Of a stretch of DNA of 64,000 nucleotides, positions 47,629 through 56,598 are shown in pieces. The stretch's first letter is position 1. Each line of letters opens with the position of its first letter. Under the pieces are notes generated by a model. The model saw only the letters and a list, made by a program, of their open reading frames with translations, made no database searches and was not told the origin of the DNA. This stretch comes from Luteococcus sp052116585 (GTDB taxonomy: Bacteria; Actinomycetota; Actinomycetes; Propionibacteriales; Propionibacteriaceae), in the NCBI RefSeq assembly GCF_052116585.1, contig NZ_JBQKKT010000003.1:1-64000 (forward strand). Reading direction: 5' to 3'. The translations under genes and the position numbers were made by a program.

Positions 47629-48129
47629 CTGGGGCGTGACCGGAGGCTCGGCCGACCAGGGGAAGACGATCCACTTGTCCGTGCGGCGCCAGACATAGTC
47701 GGGCTCGACGATGGTGCTGGGCTTGGCGTACAGGACGACGCTGCGCACCTCGGCGTCGAACTTCTCCAGCAGCTGGATCACCAGGGCGAGCGTGCGGCCC
47801 GAGTCCGCCACGTCATCGACGACGAGCAACTTCTGACCCTTGATCGAGTCGGTGTCGAGCATCGGCGCCAGCAGCACGGGATCGGGAAGCGTCTCGTGGA
47901 CGTCGGTGTAGAACTCGACATTGATGGCGTCGGTCAGCTTGGTGCCCATGGCGTAGGTGAGTGCGCCGCCGGGAAGCATTCCGCCGCGTGCCACCGCGAT
48001 CACGATGTCAGGCTCGAACCCGGAATCAACCACCTGCTGGGCGAGCTCACGCGAGGCATCACCGAAGCCCTGCCAGGTGAGCACCTCCTTGTCGACGAGG
48101 TCGCTGGAATCGGCATGGTACGCAGTCAT
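47623..48129 (-). CDS. Xanthine/hypoxanthine-type phosphoribosyltransferase
   Basis: 168 aa. PRPP motif KLLVVDDVADSGRTL, pyrophosphate loop IVIAVARGGMLPGGALTYAM and a C-terminal DKWIVFPWS that supplies the base-stacking aromatic, as in Gpt-like enzymes. It salvages a purine base to its monophosphate. ATG 48129 has TAGGCT 6 nt upstream (48141-48136), a leaderless arrangement. It is the second phosphoribosyltransferase in the window and, unlike the fusion at 136, is a stand-alone domain. Confidence 0.87.
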   Translation of the reverse strand: MTAYHADSSDLVDKEVLTWQGFGDASRELAQQVVDSGFEPDIVIAVARGGMLPGGALTYAMGTKLTDAINVEFYTDVHETLPDPVLLAPMLDTDSIKGQKLLVVDDVADSGRTLALVIQLLEKFDAEVRSVVLYAKPSTIVEPDYVWRRTDKWIVFPWSAEPPVTPQV

Positions 48130-48135
48130 GGCACG

Positions 48136-48141
48136 AGCCTA
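48136..48141 (-). promoter_or_regulatory. -10 hexamer TAGGCT of a leaderless promoter
   Basis: Minus strand, 6 nt before ATG 48129. It overlaps the stop region of the upstream acetyltransferase gene, so the phosphoribosyltransferase has its own promoter. Confidence 0.5.
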
Positions 48142-48735
48142 TCGAGCGATTGAAACCGCAGCCTGCCGGGCCTGCACCTCGTCACCGGGGTCCGCGGCCG
48201 GAAAGGTCAGCTGCATGAAGACCGCATCCAGCCAGCGGTCGAACTTGCGGCCCACCTGCGGCAGCCGCCCCACCTCGACGAAGCCGAGCTTCTCGTGGAA
48301 GTGCACAGACGCCTCATTGTCCGCATCCAGCACACCGATCATGGCGTGCACGCCATCGCCCCGGGCGCGGTCGATGAGGGCCAGCATCAGCATCCGGCCG
48401 ACGCCCAGGGCCCTTGCCCCGCGCGCGACGTAGACGCTGTGCTCCACGGTGTGGGCATATCCTGCCTTGTCACGGAAGGTTCCATAGGAGGCATAGCCCA
48501 GCACGGTGCCGTCGTCCTCGGCCACCAGTACCGGGGTGCCGCCATTGATTCGCTCGTCGAGCCAGACGCGACGGTTCTCGACGGAGACGGGTTCCAGATC
48601 ATAGCTGGCGGTGGTGCCGACGCCGGCCTCGTTGTAGATCTCGGTGATCACGGGCAGGTCTTCGTGCGTCGCGGCACGAATCTGCAGGCGTGGGGGGCGG
48701 TAGCCAAGGGGCTGCAGGGGAGCGCTGGGGGCCAT
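48139..48735 (-). CDS. GNAT acetyltransferase, phosphinothricin-acetyltransferase-like
   Basis: 198 aa. Pattern of PAT/MddA-type enzymes: IRAATHEDLPVITEIYNEAG, TTASYDLEPVSVENRRVWLD, EHSVYVARGARALGVGRMLM (acetyl-CoA loop), HAMIGVLDADNEASVHFHEK and LGFVEVGRLPQVGRKFDRWL. Relatives acetylate phosphinothricin, methionine sulfone or similar amino acids. ATG 48735 has -10 TAATCT 6 nt upstream (48747-48742) and no RBS. Confidence 0.85.
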   Translation of the reverse strand: MAPSAPLQPLGYRPPRLQIRAATHEDLPVITEIYNEAGVGTTASYDLEPVSVENRRVWLDERINGGTPVLVAEDDGTVLGYASYGTFRDKAGYAHTVEHSVYVARGARALGVGRMLMLALIDRARGDGVHAMIGVLDADNEASVHFHEKLGFVEVGRLPQVGRKFDRWLDAVFMQLTFPAADPGDEVQARQAAVSIAR

Positions 48736-48825
48736 GCCTGCAGATTACCCAGCAGGTGATCCACCTGCGGCACGTGTTCGCATGACGCTACGGTGCCGTG
48801 GACACCTGGCCACGAGGAGACCAGC

Positions 48826-50160
48826 ATGACCCAGTCCGCAACCCCGACGCGATCCCAGCGGCTTGAACGACTGTCCTTCAACCGTGCCCATCGACGGCTC
48901 CTGGTGGGCTCCGGCATCGGCTGGGCGCTCGACGCGATGGACGTCGGCCTGATCAGTTTCGTGATGGCCGCCCTGGCGGTCCAGTGGAAGCTGGACATGA
49001 CCACCACCAGCTGGGTCGGTTCCATCGGTTTCGTGGGGATGGCGCTGGGGGCCTCGCTCGGTGGCCTGCTGGCCGACCGGATCGGCCGTCGCCAGGTCTT
49101 CGCAGCCACCTTGCTGCTCTACGGTCTGGCCACCGCGGCCTCCGCACTGGTCACGTCCGTGGCCGCCCTCATGGCGCTGCGCTTCATCGTCGGGCTCGGA
49201 CTGGGGGCCGAACTGCCCGTGGCGTCGACGCTGGTCAGCGAATTTGCCCCAGCCAGGATCCGTGGCCGGATGGTGGTGGCACTGGAGGCCTTCTGGGCGG
49301 TGGGATGGATGATGGCCGCGCTGCTGGGCTATCTGGTGATCCCCATGTCCGACGACGGGTGGCGCTGGGCACTTGCCGTCGGGCTGGTCCCCACCGCCTA
49401 TGCGGCCGTGGTGCGGCACAAGCTGCCGGAGTCCGTTCGTTTCCTGGAGTCGAAGGGGCGCATCGAGGAAGCTGAGGCAGCGGTGCGATCCTTCGAGGAG
49501 GCGTCGGGTCCTTCGGTGGCCGAGCCTGTCGAGGTCCCCGTGGTGGAGGACCTGGCCGACCCGGTGAGGGAGCAGCACATCTGGTCGCCTCGCTTCCGGG
49601 TCCGGACCGCGGCGCTGTGGGCCGTGTGGTTCTGCATCAACCTGAGCTACTACGGCGCCTTCATCTGGATCCCGTCGCTGCTGGTGGCGCAAGGCTTCTC
49701 CATGGTGAAGTCCTTCCAGTTCACCTTGGTGATGACGCTGGCGCAGCTGCCCGGCTATGCGTTGGCCGCCTGGCTGATCGAGGTCTGGGGTCGACGCCCG
49801 ACGCTGGCCTCCTTCCTGGCGGGATCGGCCATGGCTGCGCTGGCCTACGGGCATGCGTCGAGCACCACCGAGATCCTGCTGGCCGGCTGTGCCCTGAGCT
49901 TTGCCAACCTGGGTGCGTGGGGCGCCCTGTACGCGATCGGCCCGGAGATCTACCCGACGTCGATCCGCGGCACCGGTACGGGTGCGGCCGCCGCCTTTGG
50001 CCGGATCGCGTCGATCATCGCGCCATTGCTGGTGCCGGTCCTGATCCGCGCGGGTGGCAATGGTCTTGCCTTCACCGTCTTCTCAGTGGCCTTTGCCGTG
50101 GCGGCACTGGCCTGTCTGGCTCTCCCGGAGGCACGCAACCGGAGCCTGGGCCGGGTCTGA
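48826..50160 (+). CDS. MFS symporter, aromatic-acid/niacin (sugar-porter-like) type
   Basis: 444 aa; ATG 48826 follows AGGAGACCAGC. Twelve helices: GSGIGWALDAMDVGLISFVM in helix 1, motif A GGLLADRIGRRQVF, RFIVGLGLGAELPVASTLVS and ISPEIYPTSIRGTG-like IGPEIYPTSIRGTGTGAAAA near helix 11. Layout is that of NiaP/MhpT/YceI-type carriers of organic acids or vitamins. H+-coupled import is likely; the substrate is not readable. Followed by a remarkable long inverted repeat. Confidence 0.87.
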   Translation: MTQSATPTRSQRLERLSFNRAHRRLLVGSGIGWALDAMDVGLISFVMAALAVQWKLDMTTTSWVGSIGFVGMALGASLGGLLADRIGRRQVFAATLLLYGLATAASALVTSVAALMALRFIVGLGLGAELPVASTLVSEFAPARIRGRMVVALEAFWAVGWMMAALLGYLVIPMSDDGWRWALAVGLVPTAYAAVVRHKLPESVRFLESKGRIEEAEAAVRSFEEASGPSVAEPVEVPVVEDLADPVREQHIWSPRFRVRTAALWAVWFCINLSYYGAFIWIPSLLVAQGFSMVKSFQFTLVMTLAQLPGYALAAWLIEVWGRRPTLASFLAGSAMAALAYGHASSTTEILLAGCALSFANLGAWGALYAIGPEIYPTSIRGTGTGAAAAFGRIASIIAPLLVPVLIRAGGNGLAFTVFSVAFAVAALACLALPEARNRSLGRV

Positions 50161-50208
50161 CCAGGATCACCGGCGATGCCTCTGGACCCTCCCGTCCAGC
50201 CCTCAGCT

Positions 50209-50281
50209 GCCAGAAACAGATGCATATGCGGTGTCCAGTGCATTTGGTGCACTGGACACCGCCTATGCATCTGTTTCTGGC
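50209..50281. repeat. 34-bp inverted repeat with 5-nt loop
   Basis: Arms 50209-50242 and 50248-50281 are complementary at 33 of 34 positions around loop TTTGG. It begins 48 bp after the MFS stop. It is far longer than an ordinary terminator and contains TGCATATGC/GCCTATGCA, so it may be a REP-like or mobile palindromic element. The following 170 bp (50282-50456) show only GCTCGAGGC repeats. Confidence 0.8.
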
Positions 50282-50456
50282 GCGCGGGAGTGCGATCCGG
50301 GCGGTGAGACTGGCGCCGGGGCAGAGCAGGCAGGCGGGGCGAGCTCGAGGCTGCTGCTCGAGGCTGCGATGGCAGCGGCTCGAGGCGAAGATGAACCCGA
50401 GCTGACAACTGGGCCAATACCGCCCGCGGGACCCTCTTCCCGGGCAGAGTGGGGTC

Positions 50457-52205
50457 ATGGGACAGATGACGCTGACATTCATCGGAGCGGCGGAAACGGT
50501 GACCGGCTCCAAGCACCTGCTCACCCTCGGACAGCGACGAGTGCTGGTGGACGCCGGTCTCTTCCAGGGCGAGAAGAAGTGGCGGGAGCAGAACTGGGCC
50601 AAGTTCCCCGTCGAACCGGGCTCCATCTCTGACCTGGTGCTCACCCACGCCCACCTGGACCACGTCGGCTACCTTCCCGCCCTGGTGAAGCACGGATTCC
50701 GCGGCACGGTGTGGTGCACCCCGGAGACGATCGAACTGGCGGAGATCGTCCTGATGGACTCCGCGCACCTGCAGGAGCAGGACGCCAAGGAGGCCGCGGA
50801 GGGTGGCTGGAGCAAGCACAACCCGCCGCTGGCCCTCTATACCCAGGAAGACGTGCAGACCACCATGCGCCTCTTCCGGCCGGTCGATTTCGACACCGAC
50901 GTCGATCTGCGCGACGGTCTCGTGCTGCGCTTCACCCGTGCCGGCCACATCCTCGGATCGGCCTGCGCCAACATCACCCATGACGGGCGTTCGGTCCTGT
51001 TCAGCGGAGACCTGGGCCGACATGACCACCCCGTCCTGAAGCCCCGCGGGGTCCCGCAGGGGGCGGACCACGTGATCATGGAGTCCACCTATGGAGACCG
51101 GGAGCATCCTGAGCCGGAGGGGCTGCCCCACGAGGCCTTCGCGGAGACCATCCGCAAGACGGTGGCCCGCGGCGGGTCGGTGCTGGTGCCGGCCTTTGCC
51201 GTGGACCGGACCGAGGCGGTGCTGAAGGTGGTCAGCGAGATGCGGCGCGAGGGGCGCATTCCGGAGGTGCCGGTATTCGTCAACTCCCCGATGGCCCTTG
51301 CGGCGCTCAAGGTCTACCGCGACTCGGACGAGCTGCGCGAGGACATGCACGTCGATGACCTGGCGAGCCTGAAGTACGTGCGAGAGGTGCGCAGCGTCGA
51401 GGAGTCCCGCGCCCTGAACGACCCGACCTTCCCGTGCATCATCATCAGCTCGTCGGGCATGGCCACCGGCGGCCGCGTGGTGCACCACCTGGAGCACATG
51501 CTGCCCGACCCCAAGCACTCGGTGGTCCTGACCGGCTACCAGGGCGTCGGCACCCGTGGTCGGTCGCTGCTCGACGGAGCCAAGCAGCTCAAGATGCACG
51601 GCCGCTACGTGCCCGTGCGCGCCACCATCGTGCAGGACTCCGAGTTCAGCGTGCATGCCGACTGTTCGGACCTGCTCGACTGGCTGCGTGACCTGCCCCG
51701 CAAGCCCAGCACTGTCTACCTGGTGCATGGCGAGAAGGATTCCGCAGAGGCGCTGCGTGAGCGGATCGTGTCTGAGTTCGGCATCACCTGTGTGGTGCCG
51801 CGTCAGGGCGAGGTGGTCAATCTGGACATCGCCCCCGCCCAGCCCGCTGCTCCCGTGGACCGTCCGGAGCTGGTGGGCAGTCCGGTGGTCATCCCTGCCC
51901 CGACGGGCGTCGAGCCGCGCCCCGGTCGACGCCTGACCACGCTCCAGGTGGTGAACCGTCTGGCCCGTGCGCTGGAGGAGGGCAATGGCAAGGCGCTGGG
52001 TGCACTGCTGGCTGGACCCGTCCGGGTGGGCGGCGTCGAGACCCCGGCCAGTGACTGGGCCGGTGCCCTGCGGGGCTTCGAACTGGTGGACCTGGTGGAT
52101 GCCGGACGGCGGGCGGTCGCCCGGGGCCAGGCGGGGGACAAACCCGTCGTCCTTTTCCTGGAGCTCGACGGGGACGTCGTCACGGCCGTCGACCAGGTGG
52201 GCTGA
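50457..52205 (+). CDS. Metallo-beta-lactamase/beta-CASP ribonuclease with C-terminal extension
   Basis: 582 aa. MBL motifs LVLTHAHLDHVGYLPALV (HxHxDH), AGHILGSACANI and LFSGDLGRHDHPVL; beta-CASP motifs STYGDREHPE, GGSVLVPAFAVDRTEAVL, IIISSSGMATGGRVVHHLEH and HADCSDLLDWLRDL. The family cleaves RNA (archaeal CPSF-like, bacterial TTHA0252/YSH1-type) rather than acting as RNase J. About 110 extra residues after VVNLDIAPAQPAA include VVNRLARALEEGNGKALGAL and VVLFLELDGDVVTAVDQ, a separate small domain of unknown role. Probably RNA processing or decay. Confidence 0.87.
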   Translation: MGQMTLTFIGAAETVTGSKHLLTLGQRRVLVDAGLFQGEKKWREQNWAKFPVEPGSISDLVLTHAHLDHVGYLPALVKHGFRGTVWCTPETIELAEIVLMDSAHLQEQDAKEAAEGGWSKHNPPLALYTQEDVQTTMRLFRPVDFDTDVDLRDGLVLRFTRAGHILGSACANITHDGRSVLFSGDLGRHDHPVLKPRGVPQGADHVIMESTYGDREHPEPEGLPHEAFAETIRKTVARGGSVLVPAFAVDRTEAVLKVVSEMRREGRIPEVPVFVNSPMALAALKVYRDSDELREDMHVDDLASLKYVREVRSVEESRALNDPTFPCIIISSSGMATGGRVVHHLEHMLPDPKHSVVLTGYQGVGTRGRSLLDGAKQLKMHGRYVPVRATIVQDSEFSVHADCSDLLDWLRDLPRKPSTVYLVHGEKDSAEALRERIVSEFGITCVVPRQGEVVNLDIAPAQPAAPVDRPELVGSPVVIPAPTGVEPRPGRRLTTLQVVNRLARALEEGNGKALGALLAGPVRVGGVETPASDWAGALRGFELVDLVDAGRRAVARGQAGDKPVVLFLELDGDVVTAVDQVG

Positions 52206-52238
52206 CGGGGCGGGCGTCGAGGGCCGCTCGGCGCCGCG

Positions 52239-52262
52239 GCTTTGCAGGGCTGCCTGCAAAGC
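52239..52262. terminator. Perfect 10-bp hairpin after the RNase gene
   Basis: Stem 52239-52248 with 52253-52262 (GCTTTGCAGG) and a 4-nt loop, 33 bp after the stop. TAGCGT at 52303-52308 is a candidate -10 for the next gene, giving a 70-nt leader. Confidence 0.55.
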
Positions 52263-52386
52263 TGCGTGCTGTCGAGGGGGCTCGGGGAAGGGGGCAGCGC
52301 ACTAGCGTCGAGGTCAAGGAAGCCAGTCGTGTTCTGGACGACGTAGTCCGCACCTGGCATCAGCAGACCGACGGAAGGAAGAATTC

Positions 52387-53469
52387 ATGGCAACCCTGGT
52401 CGTCCTCGGCTCCGGAATCATGGCCACCGCCCTGGCCACCCCGTTCGCAGACAACGGCAACACGGTTCGTCTGGTGGGAACCCACCTGGACCGCGAGATC
52501 ATCGACTCGATCCAGCAGACGGGCATCCACCCGAAACTGGGGCTCAAGGTCCCCGAGGGGACACAGGCGTACCAGTTGGAGGATGCCGACAAGGCCTTCG
52601 AAGGCGTCGATCTGGTGATGAGCGGTGTCAATAGCTTCGGTGTGGAGTGGGCCGGCGAGCAGTTGGCTGGCCTGTTGCGCCCCGGAATGCACGTCATTGC
52701 CCTGGCCAAGGGGCTCCGCGCCGACGAGGACGGGAATTTCGAAATCCTGCCTCGCGTCCTGGCGAGCCAGGTGCCGGAGGAGCTCCGCTCACAGGTGAGC
52801 TGGTCCGCCATCGCAGGGCCGTCGATCGCCGGTGAAGTGGCCGTACGTCGCCACACCTGCGTCACCTTCGCGGGCGAGGACCGAGGCGTGCTTGAGATGT
52901 GGCGGGACCTGTTCGAGACCGACGCCTACCACGTGTGGCTGAACACCGACTTCACGGGCATCGAGCTGATGGCAGCCACGAAGAACTGCTACGCCTTCGG
53001 CGCCGGCTTCATGCACGGAACGCTGCAGCGGCTCAAGGACGAGGGCGCCGAGTTCTCGGACAGCCCTTATGTGAACTACAACTACGGCGCTGCGGTGTTC
53101 GGTCAGGCATCCCTGGAGATGCAGGAGTGGTTGCAGCTGTTGGAATGCGATCCGCAGACCGTGATGGGCCTTGCCGGCATCGGCGACTGCTTCGTCACCT
53201 CGATGGGCGGCCGCAATGTCAAGGTTGGCACTTTGGTGGGGCAGGGCATGACCTTCAGCGAGGCCAAGGCGAAGATGCCCGGAGTCACCCTGGAGGGTGC
53301 CACGTGCATCGTTGTCGTGGGTCAGGCGTTGAAGCGACTGACCGAGCGGGGCGTCGTGCCCGCAGAGAAGTTCCCACTGCTGCGCCATCTGTATGAGGTG
53401 GTGGGCGAGGACAAGCCCGTCGACGTGCCGTGGAAGAAGTTCTTCGGTTCCGACGGCGCTGGCCGCTGA
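52387..53469 (+). CDS. NAD(P)-dependent glycerol-3-phosphate dehydrogenase family protein
   Basis: 360 aa; RBS GGAAGGAAGAATTC. GpsA fold: dinucleotide motif VLGSGIMATALATPFADNG (GxGxxA rather than the usual GAGSWGTALA), VIALAKGLRADEDGNFEILP, WSAIAGPSIAGEVAVRRHTC and the catalytic lysine in MAATKNCYAFGAGFM. It diverges from standard GpsA. It heads a plus-strand set with an AraL-like phosphatase and transketolase, so it may reduce or oxidise a phosphorylated polyol or ketose other than glycerol-3-phosphate. The basic reaction class is well supported, the substrate is not. Confidence 0.82.
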   Translation: MATLVVLGSGIMATALATPFADNGNTVRLVGTHLDREIIDSIQQTGIHPKLGLKVPEGTQAYQLEDADKAFEGVDLVMSGVNSFGVEWAGEQLAGLLRPGMHVIALAKGLRADEDGNFEILPRVLASQVPEELRSQVSWSAIAGPSIAGEVAVRRHTCVTFAGEDRGVLEMWRDLFETDAYHVWLNTDFTGIELMAATKNCYAFGAGFMHGTLQRLKDEGAEFSDSPYVNYNYGAAVFGQASLEMQEWLQLLECDPQTVMGLAGIGDCFVTSMGGRNVKVGTLVGQGMTFSEAKAKMPGVTLEGATCIVVVGQALKRLTERGVVPAEKFPLLRHLYEVVGEDKPVDVPWKKFFGSDGAGR

Positions 53470-53526
53470 ATCCGTCCGGCAAACGCCTGCAGGACCACTC
53501 ACCCCGACATGAACAGGAACACCGGG

Positions 53527-54384
53527 ATGCCCCACCGCCAGACCACCCGTCCCACCCAGCTGCACGCCGCCTATGTCTTCGACATGGACGGCACGATCTA
53601 TCTGGGCGACGAGATCCTGCCCGGCGCGGTGCGGCTCGTGGAGGAGCTGCGTCGCAGGGACATCCCGGTGCGCTTCCTGAGCAACAATCCGACGAAGGAC
53701 CCGGCACAGTACGTCGAGAAGCTGGCCGGGCTTGGCCTGCCGACGGAGATCGCCGACATCTCCAACACGGTGGTCACCACCACCCGGTGGCTGCTGGCCA
53801 ACCATCCCGATGCCGTGCTTTTCCCGATCGCGGAGGAGCCCCTCTGCAGGGCACTGCGGGAAGCTGGTTTCCGCTTGAGCGAGGACCCGGCCGAGATCGA
53901 CGTCGTGGTGGCTTCGTACGACCGCTCCTTCGACTACCGCAAATTGCAGATCGCCTTCGATGCGATCTGGTTCCACCAGCGCGCCATCCTGGTGCAGACG
54001 AACCCGGACCGCTTCTGCCCATTTCCAGGGGGGCGCGGTGAGCCCGATTGTGCCGCCATCACCGCGGCAATCGAGGCCTGCACCGGTACCACCTGCCAGG
54101 CGAGCCTTGGCAAACCCTCGTCAATCATGCTCACTGAGGCACTGTCCGGTCTCGACGTGGATCTGGCGGACTGCGTGATGGTTGGCGACCGGCTCCAGAC
54201 CGACATCCAGATGGCGCTGGACACGGGGATGCGCTCGGCGCTCGTGCTGACGGGTGAGGCGACGGCGGACGATGTCCGGCAGCTGCCCGCCGATGAGCGC
54301 CCTGACTACGTTCTTGACCGGATCGACCGGCTACTGCCAGAGTCCGTCTGGAAGCAGCTGGGGTGGGACGTCACTGGCGACTGA
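53527..54384 (+). CDS. HAD-IIA sugar-phosphatase (AraL/NagD-like)
   Basis: 285 aa from ATG 53527 (ACAGGAACACCGGG upstream); ATG 53509 is an alternative. HAD motifs: I YVFDMDGTIYLGDEILPG, II FLSNNPTKDPAQYVEKL, a C2A cap with VVASYDRSFDYRKLQIAFDA, III SLGKPSSIMLTEAL and IV MVGDRLQTDIQMALDTGM, so the site is complete. HAD-IIA enzymes dephosphorylate sugar phosphates, glycolate phosphate or glycerol phosphates. In Bacillus subtilis the homologue AraL sits beside AraM; here an AraM-like gene is 2.3 kb away in the same locus. Confidence 0.87.
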   Translation: MPHRQTTRPTQLHAAYVFDMDGTIYLGDEILPGAVRLVEELRRRDIPVRFLSNNPTKDPAQYVEKLAGLGLPTEIADISNTVVTTTRWLLANHPDAVLFPIAEEPLCRALREAGFRLSEDPAEIDVVVASYDRSFDYRKLQIAFDAIWFHQRAILVQTNPDRFCPFPGGRGEPDCAAITAAIEACTGTTCQASLGKPSSIMLTEALSGLDVDLADCVMVGDRLQTDIQMALDTGMRSALVLTGEATADDVRQLPADERPDYVLDRIDRLLPESVWKQLGWDVTGD

Positions 54385-54467
54385 CGCCGTCGGTTCCGCG
54401 CCCAGCTGTCATTCCTGATCGGGCGGCAACCACTGGCAAACCCTGAGGGTCTGTCAGTGGCTCCAAC

Positions 54468-54473
54468 TAGGAT
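54468..54473 (+). promoter_or_regulatory. Candidate -10 TAGGAT for transketolase
   Basis: About 45 nt upstream of GTG 54519. Just before it is CCACTG...CAGTGG (54430-54460) flanking ACCCTGAGGGT, an operator-like inverted repeat. It suggests transketolase has its own promoter. Confidence 0.4.
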
Positions 54474-54518
54474 CACCAGTGAAAGCCTTCGACCCCGCAC
54501 GCACCTGAAAGGCAGACC

Positions 54519-56579
54519 GTGAACAACACCCTCAACTGGACCGAGCAGGACGATCGCGCCGTCGACACCGCCCGCATCCTGGCCGCCGACGCTGTGGAGA
54601 AGGTGGGCAATGGCCACCCCGGCACCGCGATCTCGCTGGCCCCGCTGGCCTACCTGCTGTACCAGAAGGTCATGAAGACGGATCCGACCGACAGCCTGTG
54701 GTTGGGCCGTGACCGTTTCGTCCTGAGCGCCGGCCACTCCTCGCTCACCCAGTACACCCAGCTCTACCTGGCCGGCTGCGACCTGGAGCTCGACGACCTG
54801 AAGTCGCTGCGCACGTGGGGCTCGAAGACCCCGGGTCACCCCGAGTACCACCACACCAAGTTCATCGAGGCCACCACCGGTCCGCTCGGCGCCGGCATCA
54901 GCATGGCTGTCGGCATGGCGATGGCCGCTCGCAAGGAGCGCGGCCTGTTCGATCCCGAGGCACCTGCTGGCGAGAGCCCCTTCGACCGCACCATCTACTG
55001 CATCGCCGGCGACGGCTGCATGCAGGAGGGTGTCTCCAGTGAGGCCTCGTCGCTTGCCGCCACCCAGAACCTGGGCAACCTGGTCCTGTTCTACGACGAC
55101 AACCGCATCTCCATCGAGGGCGACACCAAGATCGCCTTCAGCGAGGACGTCGCCGCTCGCTATGAGGCCTACGGCTGGCACGTGCAGCACGTCGACTTCA
55201 CCAATGGCGGCACGAAGTACGAGGAGAAGATCGACGAGCTCTACGCGGCCATCGAGGCTGCTCAGGCCGTCACGGACAAGCCCTCCTTCATCAAGGTCAC
55301 CACCGTGATCGGTTGGCCGCTGCCCACCAAGCAGGGCAAGCACTCCGTGCATGGCGCCAAGATCGGTGGTGAGGAGATCAGCGCGCTGAAGAAGGAGCTC
55401 GGCTTCGAGGACACCCCCTTCGCGGTGGACGAGGAGGCTGTGGCCCACGCCCGCCAGAACGCGTCGGAGCGCGGCAAGCGCCTGCGCGCCGAGTGGGAGC
55501 AGAAGTTCGAGGCGTGGAAGCAGGTCAACCCGGACAAGGCAGAGCTTCTTGAGCGTGTCTCCGGCCGCACCCTGCCCGCGGATCTCAAGCTGCCGGTCTT
55601 CGAGCCCGGCAAGAAGGCCACTCGCGCCGCCTCGGGCGAGGTCCTGAGCGCTCTGGCCAGCCAGCTGCCCGAGCTGTGGGGCGGCTCGGCCGACCTGGCC
55701 GGCTCGAACAACACCACCATGAAGGGCGAGCCCTCCTTCCTGCCCTCCGAGCGCTCCAGTGAGGAGTTCCAGGGCAACGAGTACGGTCGCACCCTGCACT
55801 TCGGCATCCGTGAGCACGGCATGGGCGGCATCGTCAACGGCATCACCCTTTCGGGCCTGACCCGCTGCTACGGCGCCACCTTCTTCGTCTTCGCGGACTA
55901 CATGCGTCCGCCGGTCCGTCTGGCCGCGCTGATGGGGCTGCCGAGCCTGTTCGTCTGGACCCACGACTCCGTGGGTGTCGGCGAGGACGGCCCGACGCAC
56001 CAGCCGATCGAGCACCTGGCCGCCTACCGCGCCATCCCGAACCTGGCGCTGGTCCGTCCGGCAGACGCCAACGAGACCAGCTACGCCTGGCTCGGCGCCC
56101 TGCAGCACACCGACCAGCCGACCGGGCTGGTGCTCAGCCGCCAGGACCTGCCGATCGTCGACCGCACGGAGTACGCGGCCGCCGAGGGCACCCTGAAGGG
56201 CGCCTACGTGCTGAAGGACGCCTCGGCCGAGCCGCAGCTGATCCTGATCGCCACTGGTTCCGAGGTTGCCCTGGCTGTCGAGGCGCAGAAGGTGCTCGAG
56301 GAGCAGGGCGTCGCCACCCGCGTCGTTTCCATGCCGTGCCAGGAGTGGTTCGAGGAGCAGAGCGACGAGTACAAGGAGCAGGTGCTGCCCAAGGCCGTCA
56401 CCAAGCGGGTCTCGATCGAGGCCGGCATTGCCCAGGGCTGGGCCAAGTACGTCGGTTTCGAGGGTGCCTCGGTCTCCATCGAGACCTTTGGCGCTTCCGC
56501 CAGCGGCAATGTGATGTTCGAGAAGCTCGGCTTCACCGTGGACAACGTCGTCGAGACCGCCAAGAATGTCCTCGGCTGA
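54519..56579 (+). CDS. tkt: Transketolase
   Basis: 686 aa, full length, GTG start with GAAAGGCAGACC. Thiamine diphosphate motif IYCIAGDGCMQEGVSSEASS and NLVLFYDDNRISIEGDT, conserved N-terminal AVDTARILAADAVEKVGNGH, and the pyrimidine-domain FGIREHGMGGIVNGITL. It moves two-carbon units between pentose and other sugar phosphates. Codon use is more biased than in neighbours (AAG, CTG, GGC), as in a highly expressed gene. It may be the cell's only transketolase rather than a polyol-specific one; position between AraL- and AraM-like genes suggests at least shared demand. No transaldolase follows. Confidence 0.95.
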   Translation: MNNTLNWTEQDDRAVDTARILAADAVEKVGNGHPGTAISLAPLAYLLYQKVMKTDPTDSLWLGRDRFVLSAGHSSLTQYTQLYLAGCDLELDDLKSLRTWGSKTPGHPEYHHTKFIEATTGPLGAGISMAVGMAMAARKERGLFDPEAPAGESPFDRTIYCIAGDGCMQEGVSSEASSLAATQNLGNLVLFYDDNRISIEGDTKIAFSEDVAARYEAYGWHVQHVDFTNGGTKYEEKIDELYAAIEAAQAVTDKPSFIKVTTVIGWPLPTKQGKHSVHGAKIGGEEISALKKELGFEDTPFAVDEEAVAHARQNASERGKRLRAEWEQKFEAWKQVNPDKAELLERVSGRTLPADLKLPVFEPGKKATRAASGEVLSALASQLPELWGGSADLAGSNNTTMKGEPSFLPSERSSEEFQGNEYGRTLHFGIREHGMGGIVNGITLSGLTRCYGATFFVFADYMRPPVRLAALMGLPSLFVWTHDSVGVGEDGPTHQPIEHLAAYRAIPNLALVRPADANETSYAWLGALQHTDQPTGLVLSRQDLPIVDRTEYAAAEGTLKGAYVLKDASAEPQLILIATGSEVALAVEAQKVLEEQGVATRVVSMPCQEWFEEQSDEYKEQVLPKAVTKRVSIEAGIAQGWAKYVGFEGASVSIETFGASASGNVMFEKLGFTVDNVVETAKNVLG

Positions 56580-56598
56580 CCTTCACGGCTCCAAGATG

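Noticed and set aside
50282..50400. GCTCGAGGC repeats as a regulatory array
   Set aside because: Three irregular copies in GC-rich DNA with uneven spacing; not convincing.
49950..52259. 769-codon minus-strand open frame
   Set aside because: Antisense to the MFS and beta-CASP RNase genes and crosses the inverted repeat; composition is that of a shadow frame.
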